NCBI GenBank assembly: GCA_002747455.1
Contig: PDPG01000042.1
Location: 53,336 to 117,335, forward strand
Direction: 5' to 3'
DNA from: Pseudomonadota bacterium
GTDB taxonomy: Bacteria > Pseudomonadota > Gammaproteobacteria > Thiotrichales > Thiotrichaceae
Length of the DNA stretch: 64,000 bases
The notes beneath the pieces are model-generated. The model saw only the letters and a list, made by a program, of their open reading frames with translations, did not search any database and was not told where the DNA came from. Below, piece by piece: positions 1-8,795 of this stretch (positions are counted from its first letter, which is position 1; the number at the start of each line of letters is the position of its first letter). A program made the position numbers and the translations under genes.

Positions 1-347
1 CTAACATCATCATGTGTCAACAGAATTTGCGCAGCCTGTATGCCATATTTCTGAAACTCTGTCTGATACGCCTGAATCAGTCCGGTTTGTCCAATGGCTG
101 CGGCGGCTTGAAGCTCCGGCAGTGCTGTTGGCCGACTCACCCAGCCCATGCGACTCATTCCTTCGGCAATCGAGCCGGAGGAGACCAAGACCATCTCTAC
201 ACCTTGACGGCGCAATTCAGCCATTTGCCCAGCCCAGTCTGCAATGGCCTGATAGTCCAGCCCTTTTCCATCCTGAGTCAGTAATGCACTACCTATCTTG
301 ACGATCCAGCGTTGGCTTTTTCGGGTGTACTTATCTCTGTTATTCAT
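1..347 (-). CDS. proB: Glutamate 5-kinase, N-terminal part (runs off the window)
   Basis: This is the first 115 codons of a gene that leaves the window at base 1. The translation begins [20 protein letters not shown] and has the amino-acid kinase features of ProB: a Gly-Ser loop (VKIGSALLT), the [12 protein letters not shown] segment, and an [10 protein letters not shown] stretch. ProB phosphorylates glutamate in the first step of proline synthesis in the cytoplasm. The ATG lies 3 bases after the obgE stop, so the two are almost certainly co-transcribed; obgE-proB is a common gammaproteobacterial order. The C-terminal part (usually including a PUA domain) is outside the window and cannot be judged. 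Confidence 0.9.
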   Translation of the reverse strand, partial: MNNRDKYTRKSQRWIVKIGSALLTQDGKGLDYQAIADWAGQMAELRRQGVEMVLVSSGSIAEGMSRMGWVSRPTALPELQAAAAIGQTGLIQAYQTEFQKYGIQAAQILLTHDDV

Positions 348-350
348 AAT

Positions 351-1397
<1,047 letters not shown>

Positions 1398-1419
1398 TTA
1401 AAACCTACAAGGGTATTAT

Positions 1420-1908
1420 TTAGTGCTGGTGGCCACCCGGGCCATGTGGATGACCATGACTGATTTCTTCTTCAGTCGCCTCCCGCACATCAACCACATC
1501 GACATCGAAGTGCAACGTTTCACCAGCCATTGGATGATTTCCATCAATCTTGATGGTATCACCATCGACCGCAGCAACGGTAATGATCTCCATGCCCTGA
1601 TCGGTTTTTGCATGAAACTGTGCCCCTACGACCAAGTCTTCATCGGAGATATTTTCAAACATTTCACGAGGAACATCCTGAGTCAGGGTTGGGTTGCGCT
1701 CACCATAAGCCTCAGCAGGCGCTACAGAGACAACGACTTTGTCACCCACTTTCTTATTTTCCAGTGCCTTTTCCAATCCCGGAATCATACCGCCCACACC
1801 ATGCATGTATAAAAAGGGGTGATTCGCATCGGCGACATCCAAAACCTCATCGTTATCGTCTTTTAGAGTATAATGCAGGGTTGCAATGGTATTTTTAGCG
1901 ATGATCAT
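1420..1908 (-). CDS. slyD: FKBP-type peptidyl-prolyl isomerase, SlyD-like
   Basis: A 162-aa protein beginning MIIAKNTIATLHYTLKDDN. The frame is open to 1995, but homology to SlyD starts at this ATG. FKBP residues surround an inserted flap: the N-terminal half ends around GMIPGLEKALENKKVGDK, the IF domain follows (AYGERNPTLTQDVPREMF), then the fold resumes with VDGNHPMAGETLHFDV. The C-terminus is short and histidine-rich (SHGHPHGPGGHQH), like the nickel-binding tail of SlyD but shorter. Predicted role: cytoplasmic proline isomerase/chaperone, possibly with metal delivery. The gene precedes obgE on the same strand and diverges from the DUF4332 gene. Confidence 0.88.
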   Translation of the reverse strand: MIIAKNTIATLHYTLKDDNDEVLDVADANHPFLYMHGVGGMIPGLEKALENKKVGDKVVVSVAPAEAYGERNPTLTQDVPREMFENISDEDLVVGAQFHAKTDQGMEIITVAAVDGDTIKIDGNHPMAGETLHFDVDVVDVREATEEEISHGHPHGPGGHQH

Positions 1909-2147
1909 ACTGCTGTCCACACTGAAAAATCCGGGAATTTTGACATATTTGACCCTTGAGCGATAGTAAATGCGCTTATAAATGCAGCCCATCACTTGGC
2001 TTTATCGTTCGTTCGCCATCCGTGGTGCATCTGTGAATGGGTTAATTTAATACAGCTTATCGAGTGAGACTTCGCAGGAGAACAAACAGAGTGATAGAAT
2101 ACCAACCGAACATGCAAACACCAAAAACATAATAAGAAGGTATATAC

Positions 2148-2552
2148 ATGGCTAAACTATCTGAAATCAAAGGAATAACAATCCGTGTTTCCTACGCATT
2201 TGAAGCACAGGGAATTAAAACGGTTGAAGCCTTTCTGGAAAGTTGTTCAACAAGAAAAGGGCGGGAGCAGCTCGCTGAAAGCACCGGGCTATCTCCGAAA
2301 GATATTCTAACTTGGGCTAACCGTGCGGACTTGGCGCGAATAAAAGGTATCGCAACGCAAAATGCTGACTTGCTGGAAGCTGCGGGAGTTGATACCGTTC
2401 CGGAATTGGCACAGCGCAATCCTGATAACCTGTACGCAGCAATTCTTGAAGAAAACAACAAGCATCGCATCGTATCCAAAATGGCTAGTTTAAATCAGGT
2501 AAAGGATTGGGTCGCTCAAGCAAAAGAGCTTCCTCGCGTCATCACTTACTAA
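2148..2552 (+). CDS. DUF4332 helix-hairpin-helix-like protein
   Basis: A 134-aa soluble protein with no signal peptide. Two similar helix-hairpin-helix-like halves can be seen: LSEIKGITIRVSYAFEAQGIK near the N-terminus and LARIKGIATQNADLLEAAGV around residue 63. This internal duplication is typical of DUF4332, a family related to the DNA-binding HhH motifs of polymerases and ligases, but no specific function is established. The ATG is preceded by AAGAAGG. It is followed by waaA on the same strand after 38 bases, though no functional link is evident. The 239-base gap to the divergent slyD-like gene probably holds promoters for both. Confidence 0.8.
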   Translation: MAKLSEIKGITIRVSYAFEAQGIKTVEAFLESCSTRKGREQLAESTGLSPKDILTWANRADLARIKGIATQNADLLEAAGVDTVPELAQRNPDNLYAAILEENNKHRIVSKMASLNQVKDWVAQAKELPRVITY

Positions 2553-2590
2553 CCAGCCTCCCGCACGAGGCAAGCTTGTATGAAGGTTAA

Positions 2591-3859
2591 TTGCCCGTGT
2601 ATCGACTGCTTTACTCAACGTTATGGTACCTACTCTGCCCGTTTATATTAATCAAACTGTTATTACGCAGCCGCAGTAGCCCTGAATACGCACATAACTG
2701 GCGGCAACGTCTCGGGCACGTTCCATGTAAAGCTGGCCCTCGTATTTGGTTGCACGCCGTTTCTGTTGGTGAGACGGTTGCAGCCAAACCACTGGTCAAA
2801 GCCATCATCACGCAATATCCCAAACATTCGCTGTTAATCAGCAATACCACACCCACCGGAATGCAGACGGCCAAACGCTTGTTTGGTGATAACGTTGAAC
2901 ACTGCTATTGCCCCTACGATCTGCCACATGTCATTTCCCGCTTTCTAAAGCATACCCAACCCGATTTGTTGATCATCATGGAAACAGAAATATGGCCAAA
3001 CTTGCTGCACCAATGTAAGCAGCAGGCTATTCCTGTGATGATCGCCAATGCCCGCTTATCTCCACGCTCCACCAAGGGCTACACCAAAGTTCAACGGTTA
3101 ATTGAAGCGGCTTTGGCGAACGTATCAATCATTGCTTGTCGCAGCCAACAGGATGCAGAACACTTTCAACAACTGGGGGCGAGCACTAACCAGTTAACGG
3201 TGAGCGGGAATATCAAGTTTGATGTGGTACAAGGCATACAGGCAAGCACATCCCCCAATATATTTACCAAGTTCCCTCAACAAAAAATACTGGTTGCTGC
3301 CAGCACACACCAAGGCGAGGATGAGATCATCCTGGAGATTTTCAAGCAGTTAAGGCAAACATTTCCTACATTGCAATTAATCTTGGTTCCACGACATCCT
3401 GAGCGCTTCAATGATGTTTTCCAGCTCTGTCAACGTGCTGGTCTCTCCACTATACGCCGCAGCGACACAATAAAACTAGACTCATCCTGCGATATTATTC
3501 TGGGCGACAGTTTGGGTGAAATGGCCATGTGGTACGCCAATGCGGATGTGGTATTTATCGGTGGGAGCCTGGTTAAAACGGGTGGTCATAACCCGCTGGA
3601 GGCTACGGTGTTTGGAGTACCCGTCGTTTCAGGCCCGGCGGTATTTAATTTCCAGGATGTCTTCACGGTGCTTTGTGAAGTGAATCTAGCCTGGGTCGAA
3701 CCAGACTCGCACCACCTAATACAAAGGATAACAAAGCAACTGCAACGAACTGACGAAGACTTAGCGGCCTTTAAAGAACACGCCAAGCTTACCCTCAGCA
3801 CAAAGGCTGGTGTCACCGAGCGTCTAATGTCGCAAGTGGCAACTCTTTTGCGTCCTTAA
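2591..3859 (+). CDS. waaA: 3-deoxy-D-manno-octulosonic acid (Kdo) transferase
   Basis: A 422-aa family GT30 enzyme that transfers Kdo from CMP-Kdo to lipid A precursor at the inner membrane, an essential step in LPS core assembly. Features seen: an N-terminal hydrophobic anchor (residues 4-22), the HAVSVGE motif, METEIWPN, VLVPRHPERF-like motif (LILVPRHPERF) and the C-terminal sugar-nucleotide loop FIGGSLVKTGGHNPLE. The start is uncertain. A TTG directly follows an in-frame TAA, and a GTG lies two codons later; AAGG at 2583-2586 favours the GTG by spacing. Its presence shows a Gram-negative envelope with Kdo-containing LPS. Confidence 0.95.
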   Translation: MPVYRLLYSTLWYLLCPFILIKLLLRSRSSPEYAHNWRQRLGHVPCKAGPRIWLHAVSVGETVAAKPLVKAIITQYPKHSLLISNTTPTGMQTAKRLFGDNVEHCYCPYDLPHVISRFLKHTQPDLLIIMETEIWPNLLHQCKQQAIPVMIANARLSPRSTKGYTKVQRLIEAALANVSIIACRSQQDAEHFQQLGASTNQLTVSGNIKFDVVQGIQASTSPNIFTKFPQQKILVAASTHQGEDEIILEIFKQLRQTFPTLQLILVPRHPERFNDVFQLCQRAGLSTIRRSDTIKLDSSCDIILGDSLGEMAMWYANADVVFIGGSLVKTGGHNPLEATVFGVPVVSGPAVFNFQDVFTVLCEVNLAWVEPDSHHLIQRITKQLQRTDEDLAAFKEHAKLTLSTKAGVTERLMSQVATLLRP

Positions 3860-3929
3860 AATCCCAACTCCCTCGCCTCGGTAAACCTCATACCTGACGA
3901 AATTGAGTCCACCTCTATACAGTCAATCC

Positions 3930-5165
3930 CTAAACCACGCCCGCTTTTTCAAGCGCTTTGGCTTTCTTTCGCATCAGCATTTCAATTTCGCTTTCACCAT
4001 CAATGGACTCATCATCCTCTTCCTCCTCATCTTCAATTGGCTCTAATACCAAACCATCCAACTGAGAGGCTCGCGCTTTCTTGGCCTCTTCATCCTGCTC
4101 AAGTGAATCCTGCATCAGGTTGATTTTAACTTTCATATTGTTAGGAGAGTCTGCGTTTTTCAGAGCCTCTTCCAGAGAAATTCGTCCCTGCTGATACAAT
4201 TTGTAGAGATGACTGTCAAAGGTCTGCATGCCAAGTTCTTCTGACTTTTCCATCACCTCTTTGATGGCATGAATATCACCTTTCATGATCAAATCCTGAA
4301 CCATGGGCGTACCAATCAGAATTTCGATAGCTGCTACCCGCTTGCCATCGACCGTTGGAATCAAACGCTGTGAAATGAAGGCACGAATATTTAATGAAAT
4401 ATCCATTAGTAGTTGTTGGTGCCGTTCCTCAGGGAAGAAGTTGATAATACGATCCAATGCCTGGTTCGCGCTGTTGGCATGTAGTGTCGATAAACACAAA
4501 TGACCCGTTTCAGCAAAAGCCAGCGCATGCTCCATCGTTTCTTCAGTACGAATCTCACCGATCAGAATCACATCCGGTGCCTGCCTTAAGGTGTTTTCCA
4601 GGGCATCTTCATAGGAGTCAGTATCGACCCCAACTTCACGCTGACTAACCAGACAACGCTTGTGCGGATGAACGTACTCAATAGGGTCTTCAATCGTGAT
4701 GATATGACCGGCGGAGTGGCTATTTCGGTGGTCAATTAACGCCGCCAGAGACGTTGACTTACCGGACCCCGTTCCACCAACAAATAGAATCAGGCCCCGC
4801 TTTTCCATGATGACTTCTTTCAGCACCTTGGGCAATCCCAAGGCATCGGCGTTCGGAATCTCAACTTTGATATTCCGAATCACCATTGCCAGATGGGTTC
4901 GCTGCTTGAAGATATTGATCCGAAAACGTCCAATGCCAGGTTCATCTAACGCCAAATTCATTTCCGGTTTCTTTTCAAACTGTTGCTGTTGCTCCTCATT
5001 CATGAGCTCTTTCGCTAGATTATTTAGCACTTCGGCATCCAGTTTTTCGTGACCTAATGCCCGTAGCGTCCCCTGGAACTTGGCGGCGGGCGGTGCATTA
5101 AATGTCAGGTACAAATCAGAACCGTCGTTCTTCACTAACACTCTGAGCAGATTTTTAAAGTCCAT
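3930..5165 (-). CDS. pilU: Type IV pilus retraction ATPase, PilU type
   Basis: A 411-aa secretion ATPase of the PilT/PilU group. It has the N-terminal PAS-like domain (MDFKNLLRVLVKNDGSDLYL), Walker A GGTGSGKST at 130-138, the Asp box ITIEDPIEYVH, Walker B DVILIGEIRTEETM and the His box HLCLSTLHAN. The segment QAPDVILIGEIR and the sequence IINFFPEERHQQLL resemble PilU more than PilT, and no pilT is adjacent in the window. The C-terminus has an acidic stretch (EPIEDEEEEDDES) before a basic end. Role: hexameric motor for pilus retraction and twitching. The gene is downstream of the DUF11 cluster but separated by a hairpin, so it may be independently expressed. Confidence 0.9.
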   Translation of the reverse strand: MDFKNLLRVLVKNDGSDLYLTFNAPPAAKFQGTLRALGHEKLDAEVLNNLAKELMNEEQQQQFEKKPEMNLALDEPGIGRFRINIFKQRTHLAMVIRNIKVEIPNADALGLPKVLKEVIMEKRGLILFVGGTGSGKSTSLAALIDHRNSHSAGHIITIEDPIEYVHPHKRCLVSQREVGVDTDSYEDALENTLRQAPDVILIGEIRTEETMEHALAFAETGHLCLSTLHANSANQALDRIINFFPEERHQQLLMDISLNIRAFISQRLIPTVDGKRVAAIEILIGTPMVQDLIMKGDIHAIKEVMEKSEELGMQTFDSHLYKLYQQGRISLEEALKNADSPNNMKVKINLMQDSLEQDEEAKKARASQLDGLVLEPIEDEEEEDDESIDGESEIEMLMRKKAKALEKAGVV

Positions 5166-5219
5166 GCACTATACCGAAATGTTATTTTTATTAGCGATTA
5201 ATTGATCCACTGGCCCGTG

Positions 5220-5245
5220 TTGGGGTTAATCAACTCTAACCCCAA
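5220..5245. terminator. Strong hairpin at the 3' end of the DUF11 cluster
   Basis: A perfect 9-bp inverted repeat (TTGGGGTTA and TAACCCCAA) with an 8-base loop overlaps the stop codon of the 904-aa DUF11 gene. There is no T-run after it on the minus strand, so it may be a 3'-end stabiliser or a Rho-associated end, not a classical intrinsic terminator. Confidence 0.5.
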
Positions 5246-7940
5246 ATGTTAATGAGACAGAAGCGCCGGCGTTTACAACTCCCGCATTACCACCAACCAG
5301 TCCCGTGCCACCTTCTGCGGGTTTATTCACAATGGTCCCCTGTGAAATCGCTGGCAACGCTCCACCGTTAGTAAAGTGGCTAGTAAACTCGGGCACTGCG
5401 TCATCAATGCGCACATTCTTAGCCACACCTGCACTGGTATTCGTCGCTGTCAACCGGTATATAATGCACGCTCCCGGCATCGCCTGGAATGCATTCGGTG
5501 AGTAGGTCTTTCCTGTGTCAACATTGCCATCACAATCCAAATCTGGTGCTTGCTCTTTAACAATATTCATATTGCTCATTGCCACGAACGTGATGTCTTT
5601 TACCTGTGCCGTCACATTCACTGGCGTTCCCGCATTGGTCGTTCCCACAGCCGTAATATCCGTTTGGTTTGTCGCTCCGACAGGGGCATTAGCGGGAGCA
5701 AAAACCTTAGCAAAAATTGTTTTACTCTCACCAATGCTCAGATTAAAAGGACTAGCAACAGGGTCACTGCTACTGAGTACACCATCCCCATCAGCGTCCA
5801 CATAAAGTATTGTCGTCCAGCCAGATGAGGCTAATGTATCCGTTGAGCTAAGATTAATATTCGTGAAAACGGTATTGCCCGTATTATGAATTTCGTGTGT
5901 ATAGATCACGTTGTTACCCGGCTCTACTTGCGCACGATGATCCGGCTCAAGTATCAGCTTTTGAGCAGCAGTCATATATACCTCATCATGCTTGATGTCT
6001 TCTGCTCCAGTCAGAGGCGATTTTGCTCTAAAGTAAATACTGGTAGCCGTGCCATCAAAGGGCGCATTTGCAGGTAAGGTGATTTGGACACAGACCAACT
6101 GATTGCCACCTTGTGCAATGAGTGACGTATTACTAATAACTGGCCCCAATGTTGAGCAATTATTAGCGCCGGCATCTGCATGGAAAGCAATCTTCCAACC
6201 TGCTGGTGCAGTTCCTGCAACAAACGGTTTGTCCTTACTGAAGGTTAGGTCAAAACTGTCTGCAACAGAACCCGTATTGTTGATATACAGTTTGAAAATA
6301 CCAGACTTGCCGGGTGCAAGAGTTAACCGTGACTGAGGCGCTGCGGAAGGCCCTGCCCCTACGCCGGTTACGCCCGCACCACTCAACGGTGCGACGTTAG
6401 TCACATCTACCTGACTTCCTGTAATTTCATCCAGATGGTCCGTAACCGAGTTGGAAACATCGGGATCATTGGCTGATGTTGCAGTCTTGGTAACATCAAA
6501 ACCTGCTCCACCATTATTACCAACAGCAGTACCAGTCATCGGCAGTGTTGCTTTCAGAACAACCACATAAGACTCACCCGCAGCCAGGGGACCTGTATCC
6601 ACAACATTGGAATTATCGGTATCTAACAGCGGAGTAAAGCCATCACTCTGATACAAAGTAAATGTAGTACCAGCAGGGAATGTTGCGTTGGCTGTATCAA
6701 CACTGATGTCAAAAACATCTACCGCATTACCCTTATTCCAAATCACGTTATTAAATGCAACAGTACTACCCAGCGTTGCAGTTGTTTGTGACACAGGTTC
6801 AGCCGTCCCATCCGCACTATTATTTGTTGAACCATTTGCTACAACACCAGACTGTGCAATGACCTGCATTGGCACTTGGTTGGTCTTTTGGTTTGTTATC
6901 TTTACCGCACCATTAAAGTACTCAAACTCGGCAGTATTCAACAATGTAGAAGCCGCCAGAGGGTCGTCTAACATAACCTCAAAGCTCAGTGTGCCACTAT
7001 CACCCGAGGCAACCAGACCAATAATCGCCGTAACCTGATTAGTACTGTCGTTATCTGTATCCGTACTCGCTTCAGTCAAACCAGAACAGTCTGTGTGATA
7101 AGCACAATACGTTATGGTCGAGCCAGCACCGCCCTGACCTTGTACATCCGTTTTATTTGCATCAGTCAGTGCCACACCCGGACCAGTCAAGCTCCACTCA
7201 CCGCTTCCTGCAACATAGCTCATACCCTCCGGTAAGGCGTCAATCAAGGTAACGTTAGTCGCATCCGATGCACTCTGATTGTTATAAGTCAGCGTGACTT
7301 TATATGGGCCACTGCCCGCTTCACCACTGTCTGCGCTGATACGCTTTGTGACGCTGATGACCGCTTTATCAGAAACTATTGCTTTGTCTGTATTACTAAG
7401 TGTTAAGCCACTAAATTCACTTTTTCCCGTGACTGAAATTCGCCCTTCATCCGCATCTGCTGCTGTATCCGGTATCGTAGCAACAACCACAAAGTAAAAA
7501 GCTTCCTCTGCGGCTAACAGACCCGTACTGTTAATTGCTGAGAGGCTATCAGCCACACCATCCTGATCCACATCAGGATAAATCTGTATGTCAGTAAAGT
7601 CGTAGTTATCGCCTGTCAGGTCACTGGCAGAAAGCTCAAAGGTATCATCACCGTTACCCGTATTAGTAAGCACATGCGGGAAAGATACCATTTGCCCTGC
7701 AATGGCATAACGTGACTGATCGGGCTCCAGTATAAACGCACCGACTTGCTGAACAACGGTTTCAACAAGGTTTGAAGTGACCGTTTGCTTAATACCTGAG
7801 GAGTCTTTATAGGTTGCAGTTGCCTGGTTCTTGATACTGGTACCAGCAGCCGGCGCTTTTGCATTAGCCGCTCCTGATATGAGCAACAAAAACACCATCA
7901 AATAATTGACTAACAGATGACTCTTACTATTTTTATTCAT
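5226..7940 (-). CDS. Secreted multi-domain DUF11 surface protein (904 aa)
   Basis: The N-terminus is a signal peptide (charged MNKNSKSH, hydrophobic core, cleavage near AANA-KAP at about 27). The mature protein is Asp/Thr/Gly-rich and almost lysine-poor, built of beta-sandwich modules. It has an N-terminal module (GTSIKNQATATYKDSSG to FPHVLTNTGNGDD), a DUF11 domain near 195-330, further modules, and a C-terminal module from about 788 with a DLDCDGNVDTG calcium-loop-like motif and RLTATNTSAGVAKNVRIDDA. The N- and C-terminal modules recur in the 972-aa protein upstream. No LPXTG, GlyGly-CTERM or PEP-CTERM tail is seen; it ends in a beta-strand (SLTFGVRVD). Probably a structural component of the cell surface; exact role unknown. 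Confidence 0.75.
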   Translation of the reverse strand: MNKNSKSHLLVNYLMVFLLLISGAANAKAPAAGTSIKNQATATYKDSSGIKQTVTSNLVETVVQQVGAFILEPDQSRYAIAGQMVSFPHVLTNTGNGDDTFELSASDLTGDNYDFTDIQIYPDVDQDGVADSLSAINSTGLLAAEEAFYFVVVATIPDTAADADEGRISVTGKSEFSGLTLSNTDKAIVSDKAVISVTKRISADSGEAGSGPYKVTLTYNNQSASDATNVTLIDALPEGMSYVAGSGEWSLTGPGVALTDANKTDVQGQGGAGSTITYCAYHTDCSGLTEASTDTDNDSTNQVTAIIGLVASGDSGTLSFEVMLDDPLAASTLLNTAEFEYFNGAVKITNQKTNQVPMQVIAQSGVVANGSTNNSADGTAEPVSQTTATLGSTVAFNNVIWNKGNAVDVFDISVDTANATFPAGTTFTLYQSDGFTPLLDTDNSNVVDTGPLAAGESYVVVLKATLPMTGTAVGNNGGAGFDVTKTATSANDPDVSNSVTDHLDEITGSQVDVTNVAPLSGAGVTGVGAGPSAAPQSRLTLAPGKSGIFKLYINNTGSVADSFDLTFSKDKPFVAGTAPAGWKIAFHADAGANNCSTLGPVISNTSLIAQGGNQLVCVQITLPANAPFDGTATSIYFRAKSPLTGAEDIKHDEVYMTAAQKLILEPDHRAQVEPGNNVIYTHEIHNTGNTVFTNINLSSTDTLASSGWTTILYVDADGDGVLSSSDPVASPFNLSIGESKTIFAKVFAPANAPVGATNQTDITAVGTTNAGTPVNVTAQVKDITFVAMSNMNIVKEQAPDLDCDGNVDTGKTYSPNAFQAMPGACIIYRLTATNTSAGVAKNVRIDDAVPEFTSHFTNGGALPAISQGTIVNKPAEGGTGLVGGNAGVVNAGASVSLTFGVRVD

Positions 7941-7990
7941 TTTACAAGCCTGTATCTACACGTTTACGGATATCCCCATACCCATTAAAT

Positions 7991-8016
7991 CCCACCTTAT
8001 GAGACCACAAGGTGGG
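7991..8016. other. Intercistronic hairpin between OmpA-like and 904-aa genes
   Basis: A perfect 8-bp inverted repeat (CCCACCTT / AAGGTGGG, 10-base loop) lies in the 94-base gap after the OmpA-like stop. Without a T-run it is better read as an mRNA processing or partial-termination element within the cluster. Confidence 0.5.
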
Positions 8017-8034
8017 GATCTTTATTTTTACTTA

Positions 8035-8790
8035 TTACTTAACAGGGGAAGGTGCTTTAAATTTTGTCGCCTTAGGCCTAACCGCAAGACTTAACGGTCT
8101 ACCCTTTGCGTCCAGCAACATTAACTCAACACGACGGTTAATCACTCGCTCAGCTTTTGAATTACCCAAAATTGGCAGTTCCTCGCCCAGTGGTGAAACG
8201 ATAATACGCTCACGACTCAGCCCTTTGCTCATCAAGTAATCCACCACCGTTTGTTGACGCTTCAAAGCAAGCTTACGGTTGTAGTGGTTTGAGCCATAAC
8301 TATCGGTAAATGACTGAACACTTAGTTTCAGGGTAGGGTTCTTTTTTAGAACCAGCATATCCCGATCAAGACGTGCCTCCTCATTGCGATCTAAACTGGC
8401 CAAATCAAACCCAAAGTAAACGGCTGGCTCCCAAATGGCACCATAGACTGGCTGTTTAACGTACTGAGTCTTATTAACCACCTTGATCTTTTCGACCACC
8501 TTGGTTTTCGGAACAAGTACTCGCTTAACTCGGTCAACGTATTTAATTTTTTCAACTTTAACCGGTTTAATCTTTTCAACGACCTTAACCTTTTCGACAA
8601 CCTTTACTTTGTTGACGACTTTCTCGACAACATCTTTCACCACCTTAACACGCTCAACCTCGACCGGTTTTGGTAGTTCACAAACATCATCATACTTGGC
8701 ATAAAGATCATTGGTACTTGCACATCCACTCATCAAGGTAATTGTGCCGGCAATTGGCAAGATACCCTGAGCTAACTTATGACATTTCAT
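8035..8790 (-). CDS. OmpA-family lipoprotein with Lys/Val-periodic linker
   Basis: A 251-aa protein with a lipoprotein signal ending LMSGC (Cys23), so it is predicted to be acylated. Residues about 43-118 are an unusual run of alternating Val and charged residues (repeated VEKVKVV and VEKIK-type units). Residues about 125-235 form an OmpA-like peptidoglycan-binding domain: YFGFDLASL, a TDSYGSNHYNRKLALKRQ segment and the terminal NRRVEL motif, whose Asp and Arg bind diaminopimelate in family members. It is expected to sit in the outer membrane and grip the cell wall. It starts 5 bases after the 2136-aa barrel gene ends, which suggests tight co-expression and a stabilising or tethering role for that barrel. 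Confidence 0.88.
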   Translation of the reverse strand: MKCHKLAQGILPIAGTITLMSGCASTNDLYAKYDDVCELPKPVEVERVKVVKDVVEKVVNKVKVVEKVKVVEKIKPVKVEKIKYVDRVKRVLVPKTKVVEKIKVVNKTQYVKQPVYGAIWEPAVYFGFDLASLDRNEEARLDRDMLVLKKNPTLKLSVQSFTDSYGSNHYNRKLALKRQQTVVDYLMSKGLSRERIIVSPLGEELPILGNSKAERVINRRVELMLLDAKGRPLSLAVRPKATKFKAPSPVK

Positions 8791-8795
8791 TTTTA

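Noticed and set aside
12..301. Two short plus-strand frames at the left edge
   Set aside because: They are antisense to the N-terminal part of proB, which has clear kinase motifs.
8483..8704. Plus-strand Thr/Ser-rich open frame
   Set aside because: It is the antisense reading of the Lys/Val linker of the OmpA lipoprotein; the repetitive codons keep it open by chance.
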